A stretch of DNA of 51,722 bases, taken from Sphingomonas sp. (GTDB lineage: Bacteria; Pseudomonadota; Alphaproteobacteria; Sphingomonadales; Sphingomonadaceae). Within the stretch, counting starts at the first letter, position 1; the number at the start of each line of letters is the position of its first letter. This document shows positions 1-7,084 of the stretch, one piece after another. The translations under genes were made by a program, and so were the position numbers. The stretch covers positions 1 to 51,722 of the forward strand of contig NZ_JAPKNM010000017.1 in the NCBI RefSeq assembly GCF_026460985.1, in the 5' to 3' direction. The notes under the pieces were generated by a model. That model made no database searches and had not been told where the DNA came from. It saw only the letters and a program-made list of their open reading frames with translations.

Positions 1-112
1 CCATGGCCTGTGGGACGCCATCGGCCGCATCATCGATCTCTACTCGCCGCAGGAGTGCGCCAATTACTTCGCTAGCGCCGGGTACGATGCAGAATGATCG
101 GAAAACGCTCTA
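1..112 (+). mobile_element. right end of an IS630-family insertion sequence (truncated by window edge)
   Basis: The first 97 bases encode the C-terminus of an IS630-type transposase, and the bases just after it (about 90-112) have the look of an IS630 terminal inverted repeat that ends in TA, the dinucleotide these elements duplicate on insertion. The stop codon lies inside the presumed terminal repeat. The rest of the element lies outside the window, so completeness and the other inverted repeat cannot be judged. The exact boundary (position 110-112) is inferred. Confidence 0.6.
2..97 (+). CDS. IS630-family transposase, C-terminal fragment
   Basis: The open frame entering the window from the left reads HGLWDAIGRI, then a segment with SPQECANYF, and ends GYDAE-stop at 95-97. 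The ECANYFxxxGYD ending is characteristic of the DDE transposase of IS630 elements, so this is the last 31 residues of such a protein. No catalytic residue is in view. Whether the gene upstream is intact cannot be seen. It precedes a tRNA gene by about 100 bp. Confidence 0.75.
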   Translation, partial: HGLWDAIGRIIDLYSPQECANYFASAGYDAE

Positions 113-197
113 GCACCGGATCCACAAACCGGCCGCGCACTGAATTGCGTTCGGCCACCACACGGAAAGCGGCGGAAAAGCGTTGTTTATGAAGGTC

Positions 198-275
198 TGG
201 TCAGGGTGACAGGACTTGAACCTGCAACCTCCCGGTCCCAAGCCGGGCGCTCTGACTCTCTTGAGCTACACCCTG
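198..275 (-). tRNA. tRNA-Pro (anticodon UGG), encoded CCA, atypical D-loop
   Basis: On the minus strand a full cloverleaf can be drawn. The acceptor is CAGGGTG/CACCCTG with discriminator A and an encoded CCA (198-200). The 4-bp D-stem is GCTC/GAGC. The 5-bp anticodon stem is CCCGG/CCGGG, with loop CTTGGGA giving anticodon TGG. The T-arm has loop TTCAAGT. C1-G72, A73 and G35-G36 agree with bacterial tRNA-Pro identity. The odd point is the 10-nt D-loop (AAGAGAGTCA), which lacks the GG pair that normally docks onto the T-loop. It could be a functional but unusual tRNA or a decaying copy. Confidence 0.85.
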
Positions 276-385
276 AAACGACGGGCGCAGCAAAGCTGCC
301 CGTCAATGTCGACAGGTGCAGGGTCGCGGTCGCGGTCGCGCGAAGAGAATCATGCTGGTCATGATGGTGACCCTATGCCATCCGA

Positions 386-408
386 AAATGGGCAAGGCAA
401 GCCCATTT
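386..408 (-). terminator. possible weak terminator hairpin after the 497-883 gene
   Basis: A perfect 8-bp inverted repeat (AAATGGGC / GCCCATTT) with a 7-nt loop lies 89 bp beyond the stop codon of the minus-strand gene at 497-883. It lacks a proper U-tract on either strand, so it may be a weak terminator or just a hairpin. I see nothing else in the gap between the tRNA and that gene. Confidence 0.25.
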
Positions 409-496
409 GGATAAAATCTTCAATCCGGTGGCGGGCGGCGCCGGACATCACCGCACAGCACGAGGTCACGCGCGTGAGCGGCGGCCTGTGCCCAGG

Positions 497-883
497 TCAG
501 GGGCGCTCGACCCATTTGCCGCGCTGCGCGACGCAGCTCTGCTTGGTCGCGGCAAGCTGCTGAGGGCTGCGCGCATAATAGAAGGTCGTGATCTGCTGGC
601 CGAACGGATTGATGCACGACGCCTGCGCCTGGGCCGGGCATGTCTTCATCGGCGTTGCCTTCAGCCCGGCACTCTCATTCTCGCGACACTGCGCGGCATA
701 GGCGGCGGCGGAGATCGGCATGCTGGTCTGCGAGCAGTCCTTGACGAACTCCGACATGATCTCGCCCTCGAGCAGGCATGCATTGCTGGATTGCGGAACG
801 GGAGGCGTGGTGGGGGTGGCGGTGAAGGAGGCGGAAACCAGGAAGGCGGCGGCGATGGCGACGGCGAAGATCTTCACGTTCAT
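497..883 (-). CDS. secreted hypothetical protein (128 aa)
   Basis: This 128-residue protein begins with a typical signal peptide (MNVKIFAVAIAAAFLVSASF), so it is probably exported to the periplasm. The mature part is small and contains six cysteines (in ACLLEGE, DCSQT, QCREN, TCPAQ, SCINPFG and SCVAQRG), which suggests several disulfide bonds. I do not recognise a family. It is followed by the tRNA region and preceded by an intergenic repeat. The ATG at 883 is preceded by a GA-rich stretch (GGGGTG) that may serve as a ribosome-binding site. The function is unknown. Confidence 0.7.
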   Translation of the reverse strand: MNVKIFAVAIAAAFLVSASFTATPTTPPVPQSSNACLLEGEIMSEFVKDCSQTSMPISAAAYAAQCRENESAGLKATPMKTCPAQAQASCINPFGQQITTFYYARSPQQLAATKQSCVAQRGKWVERP

Positions 884-1004
884 GAATCACCCCTCACTAC
901 GGAACTGCGGCGCGGATATAGCCCGCGGCAAAGTAGCCGTCATCGCGTTTTCCGGGCCGACCCTGCGCTGATAGCGAAGCCTGGCAGCTTGCTGCCTAGC
1001 GGAG

Positions 1005-1140
1005 CTTGGCGAGGGGTAGAGCGGAGCGCAGCTCCGCGCGGCTGCTGCGCAGCCGCACCCCTCACCCAGCTCCGACTAAGACCTTGCTTCGCAAGGCCTA
1101 AGTCTGCGCAACCCTCTCCCCCTTCGGGGGCGAGGGAAGG
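1005..1140. repeat. palindromic intergenic repeat cluster with four hairpins
   Basis: The 301-bp gap between the secreted protein gene and purQ is occupied mainly by stacked hairpins: CGGAGC/GCTCCG (1022-1036), GCGGCT/AGCCGC (1038-1056), CCTTGC/GCAAGG (1082-1096) and CCCCC/GGGGG (about 1109-1122). The outer context (ACCCCTCACCC and ACCCTCTCCCCC) is the kind of degenerate repeat scattered in sphingomonad genomes. It may act as a bidirectional transcription stop after purQ, but no U-tract is seen. The rest of the gap shows nothing recognisable. Confidence 0.6.
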
Positions 1141-1184
1141 TAGAGGCCGACCCAGGTCGTCAGCAACTGCCCAGGGCCACGCCC

Positions 1185-1850
1185 TCAGGCAACCGCTTCG
1201 AGCAGTCCCTCGAACATGCGGCGCCCGTCCAGGCCGCCATGCGCGGCTTCGATGCGGCGTTCGGGGTGGGGCATCATGCCGATCACGTTGCCGCTCGCAT
1301 TGAGCAGGCCGGCGATGTTGCGGGCCGAGCCGTTGACGTCCTCGGCATAGCGGAAGGCGACGCGGCCTTCGCCTTCGATCCGGTCGAGCGTCTCGGCATC
1401 GGCGAAATAATTGCCGTCGTGATGCGCCACCGGGAAGGTGATCGTCTCGCCGCTGCCATAGCCGCTGGTGAAGATCGACTGGCTGTTGTCCACCGTCAGC
1501 GCGACATCGCGGCAGACGAAGTTGAGCCCTGAGTTGCGCATCAGCGCGCCCGGGAGCAGCCCCGCCTCGGTGAGGATCTGGAAGCCGTTGCAGATGCCGA
1601 TCACCGGCACGCCGCGCCCCGCCGCCTCGACCACCGCGCGCACCACCGGCGAACGCGCCGAGATGGCGCCGCAGCGCAGATAGTCGCCATAGGAGAAGCC
1701 GCCGGGAAGGGCGATCAGGCCGACGCCGTCGGGAAGGCTGGTCTCGCCGTGCCACACCATGTGCGGCCTGGTGCCGGTCACGTCCTCGAGCGCCACCGCG
1801 ATGTCGCGGTCGCAATTGGAGCCGGGGAAGACGATGACCGCGGACTTCAT
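1185..1850 (-). CDS. purQ: phosphoribosylformylglycinamidine synthase, glutaminase subunit PurQ
   Basis: PurQ supplies ammonia from glutamine to PurL in the fourth step of purine synthesis (FGAR to FGAM). The 221-aa protein starts [16 protein letters not shown], typical of PurQ, and carries the class I amidotransferase nucleophile elbow GICNGFQ and the histidine region AHHDGNYF and MPHPERR. The length fits stand-alone bacterial PurQ. The ATG at 1850 is chosen because it overlaps the purS stop in an ATGA arrangement; an upstream in-frame extension has no homology character. With PurS it would form the small-PurL type FGAM synthase complex; purL itself is not in the window. Confidence 0.97.
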   Translation of the reverse strand: MKSAVIVFPGSNCDRDIAVALEDVTGTRPHMVWHGETSLPDGVGLIALPGGFSYGDYLRCGAISARSPVVRAVVEAAGRGVPVIGICNGFQILTEAGLLPGALMRNSGLNFVCRDVALTVDNSQSIFTSGYGSGETITFPVAHHDGNYFADAETLDRIEGEGRVAFRYAEDVNGSARNIAGLLNASGNVIGMMPHPERRIEAAHGGLDGRRMFEGLLEAVA

Positions 1851-2077
1851 GCGCGCTCGACCCGGTAATTCTCGATCACGGTGTTGGCGAGCAGCTTGCG
1901 GCACACCTCGTCGATCGAGGCGTCGCTGGTGCCGTCGGCCACTTCGAGCTCGAAGATCTTGCCGGCGCGGACGTCGTCGACGCCCTGGAAGCCGAGGCCG
2001 GCGAGCGCGTGCTGGATGGCCTTGCCCTGGGGGTCGAGCACGCCGTTCTTGAGGGTCACGATGATGCGGAGCTTCAT
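1847..2077 (-). CDS. purS: FGAM synthase subunit PurS
   Basis: PurS is the small (about 80 aa) structural subunit that bridges PurQ and PurL in organisms with the short PurL. The 76-residue protein has the family's pattern: [20 protein letters not shown], the GxxxVxDVRxGKxFEL region ([15 protein letters not shown]) and [13 protein letters not shown] at the C-terminus. It overlaps purQ by 4 bp, implying translational coupling. Upstream, on the same strand and 38 bp away, is the Slam-family gene rather than purC, an unusual insertion into the usual purC-purS-purQ order. Confidence 0.96.
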   Translation of the reverse strand: MKLRIIVTLKNGVLDPQGKAIQHALAGLGFQGVDDVRAGKIFELEVADGTSDASIDEVCRKLLANTVIENYRVERA

Positions 2078-2115
2078 GAGGGCAGCCCTATGGCCGCGCG
2101 CGCCGAGTCCCGCAA

Positions 2116-3477
2116 TCAGAAATAGCGGGCTACCGCGAAACGGAAGCGGAGGCGGTCGCTGGCGAAGAAGGGGATCGAGGAGTCGATCCGCGAATAGCTC
2201 GCGCTGACCTGCGGCGAGAAACCCCAGACGCGGATCTTGCGATTGCCGAGCGTCGCGCGCGCCGTGTAGCGCCAGTCCTCGCGCGGCTCGGGGGAGAAGA
2301 GGGGGATCGGCGCGTCGAACCTGGCGCGGCTGGCGCTGCCGCTGAGGCCGAAGCTGATGCCGTAGGGAAGCTCGCCGCCGAAGCCGGCGATCACGCCGAG
2401 CTCGGTGCTCGAATAGGCGTCGGCCTTGAGCCAGTCGCGACGCGCGAACAGGCCGGCCGAGGCGACGAGGCTCTTGGCGACCGCGCGCTCATAGGTGGCG
2501 TAGGCGCCGACCTGCCAGCCGTCATAGGCGTCGTCGAATTTCGCGTCGGTGCGGCGCGTGTCGAGCTGGAAGCCGATCTGCTGGGTGTTGCTCAGCCGGG
2601 TCTGGAAGCCGGTCTTGACGCCCATCTGGCGGCTGGCGAGGTGGCCGCCGAACCAGCGCTGCGCGCCCAGGGCCTGGATCGACACGCTCGATTCGCGCGA
2701 GAAGCGGAATTCGGGGCCGGCGGCGAGCTGGACCTGATAGTCGTCGAAGTCGGTGCCGCTGTAATTGTTGCCGCTGCTGTCGAGATCGAACAGCATCGAG
2801 GTGCTGTCGGCGACCGGCAGGCGGAAGCCGCCCGAGATCGTCGCGGTCTGGCCGACGCCCGAGCGCGCCTTGGCGTTCTCGTCGAGCGTGATCGGCAGCT
2901 GGTTCGAGCCCCATTGCACGGTGATCGTGTCGACCGAGGTGGCGTTGTTGATGTTGGTGTCGGGCGCGAGGCCGAAGTCCACGTCGAGCCGCCAGGCGCG
3001 GCGCGAGCGGATCACGTCGCGGACCGAGCGGATCGTGCGGGCGATGTCCTCGGGCAAATCGTCGGACTGCTGGGCGATGCGGAACTGCTTGTCGGCGCTG
3101 GCGCTATGGCCGATCGCGAGCATCTCGCGGCCGAGCTCGAGCCGGACGCGGGTCTGCGAGGGATCGTCGGCCAGGATGTCGCGGTAGAAGGCGATCGCGG
3201 CCTTGTGATCGCCCTTCGCCGCGGCGATGCGGCCGCTCAAGAAGCGCGACTCGAGCCGGTATTCGGGCACGCGGCCCAAGGCGGCGAGCAGGGGCTGGGC
3301 CTCGTCGAAGCGGCTGGCCTCGATCAGCGCCATCGCTTCGACCAGCACCTGGTCCGGGGTGAGTCGCGCCTTGCAGATCTCGGCCGTGCAGCGGTCGATC
3401 AGCGGGCGGGGCAGCCCCTGGGCCAGCGCGCTCGCGGGCGCGAGCAGCGCCGTCAGCAGCGCCGCGATCAGCCGCAT
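2116..3477 (-). CDS. Slam-family surface lipoprotein assembly modifier (DUF560 type)
   Basis: Slam proteins are outer-membrane translocons that deliver specific lipoproteins to the cell surface. The 453-aa product has a signal peptide (MRLIAALLTALLAPASALAQ), an N-terminal helical TPR-like domain (about residues 30-160, with repeats around VEAMALIEASRFDEAQPLL and GDHKAAIAFYRDILADDP), and then a long run of alternating amphipathic strands. The C-terminus is RFAVARYF, a terminal Phe typical of BAM-assembled barrels. This TPR-plus-barrel layout is that of the Slam family. The ATG at 3477 starts one base past the stop of the lipoprotein gene upstream, so the two are almost certainly co-translated. 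The substrate is inferred to be that neighbour. The alternative, a generic TPR outer-membrane protein, is less likely given the partner. Confidence 0.85.
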   Translation of the reverse strand: MRLIAALLTALLAPASALAQGLPRPLIDRCTAEICKARLTPDQVLVEAMALIEASRFDEAQPLLAALGRVPEYRLESRFLSGRIAAAKGDHKAAIAFYRDILADDPSQTRVRLELGREMLAIGHSASADKQFRIAQQSDDLPEDIARTIRSVRDVIRSRRAWRLDVDFGLAPDTNINNATSVDTITVQWGSNQLPITLDENAKARSGVGQTATISGGFRLPVADSTSMLFDLDSSGNNYSGTDFDDYQVQLAAGPEFRFSRESSVSIQALGAQRWFGGHLASRQMGVKTGFQTRLSNTQQIGFQLDTRRTDAKFDDAYDGWQVGAYATYERAVAKSLVASAGLFARRDWLKADAYSSTELGVIAGFGGELPYGISFGLSGSASRARFDAPIPLFSPEPREDWRYTARATLGNRKIRVWGFSPQVSASYSRIDSSIPFFASDRLRFRFAVARYF

Positions 3478-3478
3478 G

Positions 3479-4741
3479 TCAGGGCTTCTTGCCGACGAAG
3501 GCGCCGAGGATGTCGATCCGCTGGTCCGGAGTCCCGCCGACGATGCGGAAGCCGCCGCCGATCTCGTCGGCATTGGGGCCGTAGAAGGTGCCGTCGAGGC
3601 TGGAGCCGGCGATCACCAGCGAATTGGCCGCGGTGCAGTCCGCCGCGAAGCACGCCTGGCTGAACTGGCCGGTGAAGCCGCCGCGGTTGACCATGTCGAT
3701 CATCGCGGAGGCAGTGGCGTCGAACAGCGTGCCGGCCGCGAGCGGATATTGCGCGTTGGTATAGGCGTCGAGCCCCGGCGCCATCACCGTTCCCTCGAAA
3801 TGCGTCGAGACGGAGAGGTTCGCGAAGTTGATCGATGTGGACTGCGTCCCCTGGATCCACTGCAGATAGCTGGGAAGCGTGGCGTCCAGCCTCGTGGTGG
3901 GATCCACGTTGACCACCATCGACGCGATCATCTCGCCGTTGAAGGTGCCCGTGCCGGTGGTGGGAACCGCCGAATTGGCGCTCCGCTCGCCGAAGACGAA
4001 GGCCGCGCGGTCCAGGCTGTAGGTCTGGCGCAGGAAGGCGGGCTGGCTCGGGTCGGGCTGCTGGAGCGAGCCGGATACGGTGTTGCGCACGAAGCCGGCA
4101 TAGGTGACGTACTTGGTCGTCGTGCCGGGCTTCTGGTAGAAGAGCGTGGCGACGTTGTAGCTCGATTGGTCGGCCATCACCGGAAGGGTCGAGTTGGCCG
4201 CGGTGGTGACCACCTGGCCGGTCGCCGGATCCGTATAGGTGTAGAACTGGCTGCCCGGGCCGACGCGCGAGCCCGATTGGCTGCCCGCCTCGAGATACTG
4301 GATGTTGCGCGCGGCATCGAATTCGGGGACCCCCGCCTGCGGCGTGGCCGGACCGCCGAACGCCGTGCGGTGGAGCGGGTCCTGGTAGCGCAGGACGCCG
4401 GTGCTGACGTCGCCCGCGGGGCGATTGATCGTCAGCTCGAAGACCGCGTCGCGCGGATTGTAGTTGACGGTGATGCCGCCGTTGCGCGCGGTGTTGGCGT
4501 CGCCGGCATAGAGTTGGCCGCCCTGGCCCGATTTGTTCGAATCGGTGTAATATCCGTAGTGCTGGACCGTGCCGATGCCGTCATAGGTCTTGGGATCGGT
4601 GGGTGCGACGAAGCTGTGGGTCGGGGTGGGGCTGGCCGCGGGGGGCGCAACGCCGCCCACCGTCTGGGGGCCCGTATCGCCGCCGCAGGCCGCGAGCGTG
4701 ACGGCGCCCGAAAGCGCGAGATAGGTACGGAACGAACGCAT
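3479..4741 (-). CDS. TbpB-like surface lipoprotein, predicted Slam substrate
   Basis: The 420-aa protein starts MRSFRTYLALSGAVTLAAC, a lipoprotein signal with lipobox LAAC and lipidated Cys19 followed by glycines, which fits outer-membrane sorting. A proline/alanine/threonine-rich linker (about 20-45) leads into a large beta-rich region. The C-terminus (SLDGTFYGPNADEIGGGFRI, then DILGAFVGKK) is the hallmark eight-stranded barrel found in transferrin-binding protein B and other Slam-exported lipoproteins. An AGGGGGA ribosome site precedes ATG 4741. The gene ends one base before the Slam gene. The ligand is unknown; the iron- or haem-binding loops of classical TbpB or HpuA are not recognisable, so it should not be called a transferrin receptor. 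Confidence 0.85.
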   Translation of the reverse strand: MRSFRTYLALSGAVTLAACGGDTGPQTVGGVAPPAASPTPTHSFVAPTDPKTYDGIGTVQHYGYYTDSNKSGQGGQLYAGDANTARNGGITVNYNPRDAVFELTINRPAGDVSTGVLRYQDPLHRTAFGGPATPQAGVPEFDAARNIQYLEAGSQSGSRVGPGSQFYTYTDPATGQVVTTAANSTLPVMADQSSYNVATLFYQKPGTTTKYVTYAGFVRNTVSGSLQQPDPSQPAFLRQTYSLDRAAFVFGERSANSAVPTTGTGTFNGEMIASMVVNVDPTTRLDATLPSYLQWIQGTQSTSINFANLSVSTHFEGTVMAPGLDAYTNAQYPLAAGTLFDATASAMIDMVNRGGFTGQFSQACFAADCTAANSLVIAGSSLDGTFYGPNADEIGGGFRIVGGTPDQRIDILGAFVGKKP

Positions 4742-4785
4742 GGGTGATCCCCCTGACCGGATTTCGGCCAAGGATTAGGCGCGCC

Positions 4786-4793
4786 ATGGTTAA
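4786..4793 (-). promoter_or_regulatory. CtrA-type 8-mer upstream of the lipoprotein-Slam pair
   Basis: The minus strand carries TTAACCAT about 45 bp before the lipoprotein start codon, identical to one of the described alphaproteobacterial CtrA half-site consensus forms. It lies in the 107-bp gap between purC and the lipoprotein gene, where a promoter would be expected. A single 8-mer is weak evidence. No convincing -10/-35 pair accompanies it. Confidence 0.3.
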
Positions 4794-4810
4794 GAAGCTG
4801 TTTAGTGCGA

Positions 4811-4834
4811 CGACGAAATCGCGGGATTTCGTCG
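4811..4834 (-). terminator. hairpin just downstream of purC
   Basis: A perfect 10-bp inverted repeat (CGACGAAATC / GATTTCGTCG) with a 4-nt loop begins 14 bp after the purC stop. There is no U-tract after it on the minus strand, so it is more likely an mRNA-stabilising or attenuating hairpin, or a Rho-assisted stop, than a classical intrinsic terminator. It separates purC from the lipoprotein-Slam pair. Confidence 0.45.
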
Positions 4835-4848
4835 CAGAAAAGCCCGCG

Positions 4849-5628
4849 TTACTTGCCCCGGCGCTTGCGATGGCTCTCGAGGTCTAGCACCGCCGAATCC
4901 GCGCCTTCGGGGAACAGCCCCAGCCGGCGCGCGACTTCCTGATAGGCCTCGACCTCGCCGCCGAGATCGCGGCGGAAGCGATCCTTGTCGAGCTTCTCGT
5001 TGGTCGCCATGTCCCACAGACGGCAGCCGTCGGGGCTGATCTCGTCGGCGAGGATGATGCGCGCGTAATCATTGTCCCAGATGCGGCCGAACTCGAGCTT
5101 GAAGTCGACCAGCCGGATGCCGATCCCGGCGAACAGGCCCGAGAGGAAGTCGTTCACGCGGATCGCCATGTCGGCCATGTCGTGCAGCTCTTCCTGCGCC
5201 GCCCAGCCGAAGGCGAGGATATGCTCGTCGGTGACCATCGGGTCGCCGAGCGCATCGTCCTTGAAATAATATTCGACGACCGTGCGCGGGAGCGGCGTGC
5301 CTTCCTCGATCCCGAGGCGCTTGGCGAGGCTGCCGGCGACGACGTTTCGCACCACGACCTCGATCGGCACGATCTCGACCTGGCGGATCAACTGCTCGCG
5401 CATGTTGAGGCGGCGGATGAAGTGCGTGGGGATGCCGATCCCGCCGAGCAACGTGAAGACATGCTCTGAAATGCGGTTGTTGAGCACGCCCTTGCCGTTG
5501 ATCGTGCCCTTCTTCTGCGCGTTGAAGGCGGTGGCATCGTCCTTGAAATATTGGATGAGCGTGCCCGGCTCGGGACCCTCGTAGAGGATCTTTGCCTTGC
5601 CTTCGTAGATCTGCCGGCGGCGTGCCAT
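4849..5628 (-). CDS. purC: phosphoribosylaminoimidazole-succinocarboxamide synthase (SAICAR synthetase)
   Basis: PurC condenses CAIR with aspartate using ATP. The 259-aa protein starts [18 protein letters not shown], the standard ATP-binding start, and contains [54 protein letters not shown] and [14 protein letters not shown]. All are classic PurC blocks, and the length is normal. The ATG at 5628 is preferred over an in-frame start 15 codons upstream because family members begin at this position. It is the first gene of the minus-strand purine block; purS and purQ follow 2.8 kb later, after the Slam pair. Confidence 0.98.
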   Translation of the reverse strand: MARRRQIYEGKAKILYEGPEPGTLIQYFKDDATAFNAQKKGTINGKGVLNNRISEHVFTLLGGIGIPTHFIRRLNMREQLIRQVEIVPIEVVVRNVVAGSLAKRLGIEEGTPLPRTVVEYYFKDDALGDPMVTDEHILAFGWAAQEELHDMADMAIRVNDFLSGLFAGIGIRLVDFKLEFGRIWDNDYARIILADEISPDGCRLWDMATNEKLDKDRFRRDLGGEVEAYQEVARRLGLFPEGADSAVLDLESHRKRRGK

Positions 5629-5688
5629 GTCGGCTCTTACCCCTGAAATGCGTCGCCCCGGCGGCGCGGACACGCCGCATGACAGCCG

Positions 5689-5791
5689 GGGCTCTGGAAG
5701 AGCCCGGGCCTATACTGGAAGCCGTGTTGCGGTGCAATCACGCTGACGAAGGCTTTGAACCAAAGCCCTCCCCCCATGATGGAGGGAGGGT
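5689..5791. repeat. short hairpins between the DUF4349 gene and purC
   Basis: This gap contains GGGCTC/GAGCCC (about 5690-5706) and CCCTCC/GGAGGG (about 5765-5788). They lie downstream of the minus-strand lipoprotein gene ending at 5816 and upstream of purC. They could stop readthrough into purC, but there are no U-tracts. No purine riboswitch-like structure was recognised here. Confidence 0.3.
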
Positions 5792-5815
5792 GTGTTGGAC
5801 TTGCCGTGCGCCGGT

Positions 5816-6706
5816 TCAGGCCTGTCCGATCGCAATGCGCCGCTTGCGAAGAGCGCGCAGCACGAGCAGCGGCAATGCGACGAGGGCCGCCCACGGCAGG
5901 AGGTAGATCAGCAGCGAGAGCAGCGCGTTGAGCCCGATCAGGAAGACCGCGCCCGAGCCCTGCGCAGCTTCGCCGAGCCGCGCGCCGAGTCCTTGCGCAG
6001 TGGCGCTGGGGGCGATCGCGCCGTAGCGGATGTCGAACTCGGACATTGCGACCCGGCCCTTCAGCTCGCCCAGCCAGCTGCGCGCCTGGTCGAGCTCCTC
6101 CTGCGCCTGGGTGACGCTGCGTTCGGCATCGACACGCTCGGCCGGCCTGCCCTTCCGGTTGCGCAGCGTCTCGGTGAGGCGGGCGACGAGCAGTTCGCGC
6201 TGGCGGATTCGCGCCTCGGTGTCGACCATCTGCTTCGATACCTCGTCGGTCGCGATTTTGGCGTTTTCGGTGCGTCCTCCCGCTTCGGTGACGTCGTGAT
6301 CGAGCAGGACCTGAAAGCGGCGCGCCTCCGCGGTGGCGACGCGGAGCTTGAGCATCGCGCGGGCGGCTTGTTCCTCGCCGATGCCCCTCTCGAGCGCGAG
6401 CAGCTGGCATCGTGCCGGGCCCATCTCCTCGCACATGTCGCGATGCGCGTCCTGCGTCGCCGCGATCTTGTCGCCGGGCAACAGGTAGGAGAGCGCATAG
6501 GCGTAAGTGAGCTTGGGCAGCGAAATCGGCAATTTGGGCGGCGCGCCCGCTTGTCCCGCGGCCGCGCTTTGCGGTGTGGTCATTTCGGTGTCGACGGAGT
6601 CGCTGACGACTTCGGACGGAGCGGTTTGTCCATGCTGGCCTGGGCCGCCGGCTTCGGAGCAGGCGGCGAGCGTGGCGGCGATTGCGATAGGGGCGATAAG
6701 GCGCAT
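5816..6706 (-). CDS. DUF4349 domain lipoprotein
   Basis: The 296-aa protein has a lipoprotein signal (MRLIAPIAIAATLAAC, lipidated Cys16), a polar linker, and a DUF4349 body. That body is beta-strand material around LPKLTYAYALSYLLPG, a long charged coiled coil (about residues 150-230, VDTEARIRQRELLVARLTET onward), a second strand region (GRVAMSEFDIRYGAI), and a C-terminal membrane helix (LIGLNALLSLLIYLLPWAAL) followed by a basic tail. The function of the family is not established. The second ATG (6706) is chosen because an AGGAG sits 8 bases before it; the first ATG (6712) is too close to that site. Confidence 0.85.
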   Translation of the reverse strand: MRLIAPIAIAATLAACSEAGGPGQHGQTAPSEVVSDSVDTEMTTPQSAAAGQAGAPPKLPISLPKLTYAYALSYLLPGDKIAATQDAHRDMCEEMGPARCQLLALERGIGEEQAARAMLKLRVATAEARRFQVLLDHDVTEAGGRTENAKIATDEVSKQMVDTEARIRQRELLVARLTETLRNRKGRPAERVDAERSVTQAQEELDQARSWLGELKGRVAMSEFDIRYGAIAPSATAQGLGARLGEAAQGSGAVFLIGLNALLSLLIYLLPWAALVALPLLVLRALRKRRIAIGQA

Positions 6707-6831
6707 CGGCATATCTCCTGTAGCGAGGATGATATGCCATCACATGACTTGGTATGTCGTCAAGCCACAATTTCGCCGCATTTAAGGCGAGATTGTGGCG
6801 AGACATTCGGGGCGCGTTCCCCAGACGGTGA

Positions 6832-6981
6832 TTACGGGCGCATATGGCGCCAGGGCGCGTCGTACTCGATCTTGTTGAGAAGCTTGAACGGATAGGCCAG
6901 CTTCTTGAAAAAGCGGGAAATCCCGTTGCTGAGCTGCTCGTGATTGTCCGCCCAGGCGGTGCTTTCATAGTCGCGGTCCAT
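6832..6981 (-). CDS. small conserved-looking protein, 49 aa
   Basis: An ATG at 6981 with a good ribosome site (AGGAGAA, 6 nt upstream) opens a 49-codon frame starting MDRDYESTAWADNHEQLSNG and ending DAPWRHMRP-stop (TAA at 6832-6834). It is basic and aromatic in the middle (RFFKKLAYPFKLLNKIEYD) and has no signal peptide or full membrane helix. It is divergently transcribed from the LysR gene with a 103-bp shared control region. Similar short YDAPW-ending proteins occur in sphingomonads as far as I recall, but the role is unknown. Confidence 0.65.
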   Translation of the reverse strand: MDRDYESTAWADNHEQLSNGISRFFKKLAYPFKLLNKIEYDAPWRHMRP

Positions 6982-7084
6982 GACGGTTCTCCTGTGCCGA
7001 TGGCCCGCCTTATCTGCGCCCGAACCCGCCGCGGCGCCAACAAATCGTTGGACTCGGGTAACAAGGGTACCTTATGGATCGGGC

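Noticed and set aside
1005..1140. CRISPR array
   Set aside because: The repeats are inverted, not spaced direct repeats of constant length; no spacers or cas genes are present anywhere in the window.
3479..4741. Calling the lipoprotein a transferrin-binding protein
   Set aside because: Only the C-terminal barrel resembles TbpB; the transferrin-contact lobes are not recognisable and a TbpA partner is absent. Only surface-lipoprotein/Slam-substrate is supported.
5689..5815. Purine riboswitch upstream of purC
   Set aside because: The region shows only short GC-rich hairpins; no conserved purine-aptamer core was seen, and it belongs to the end of the DUF4349 transcript.
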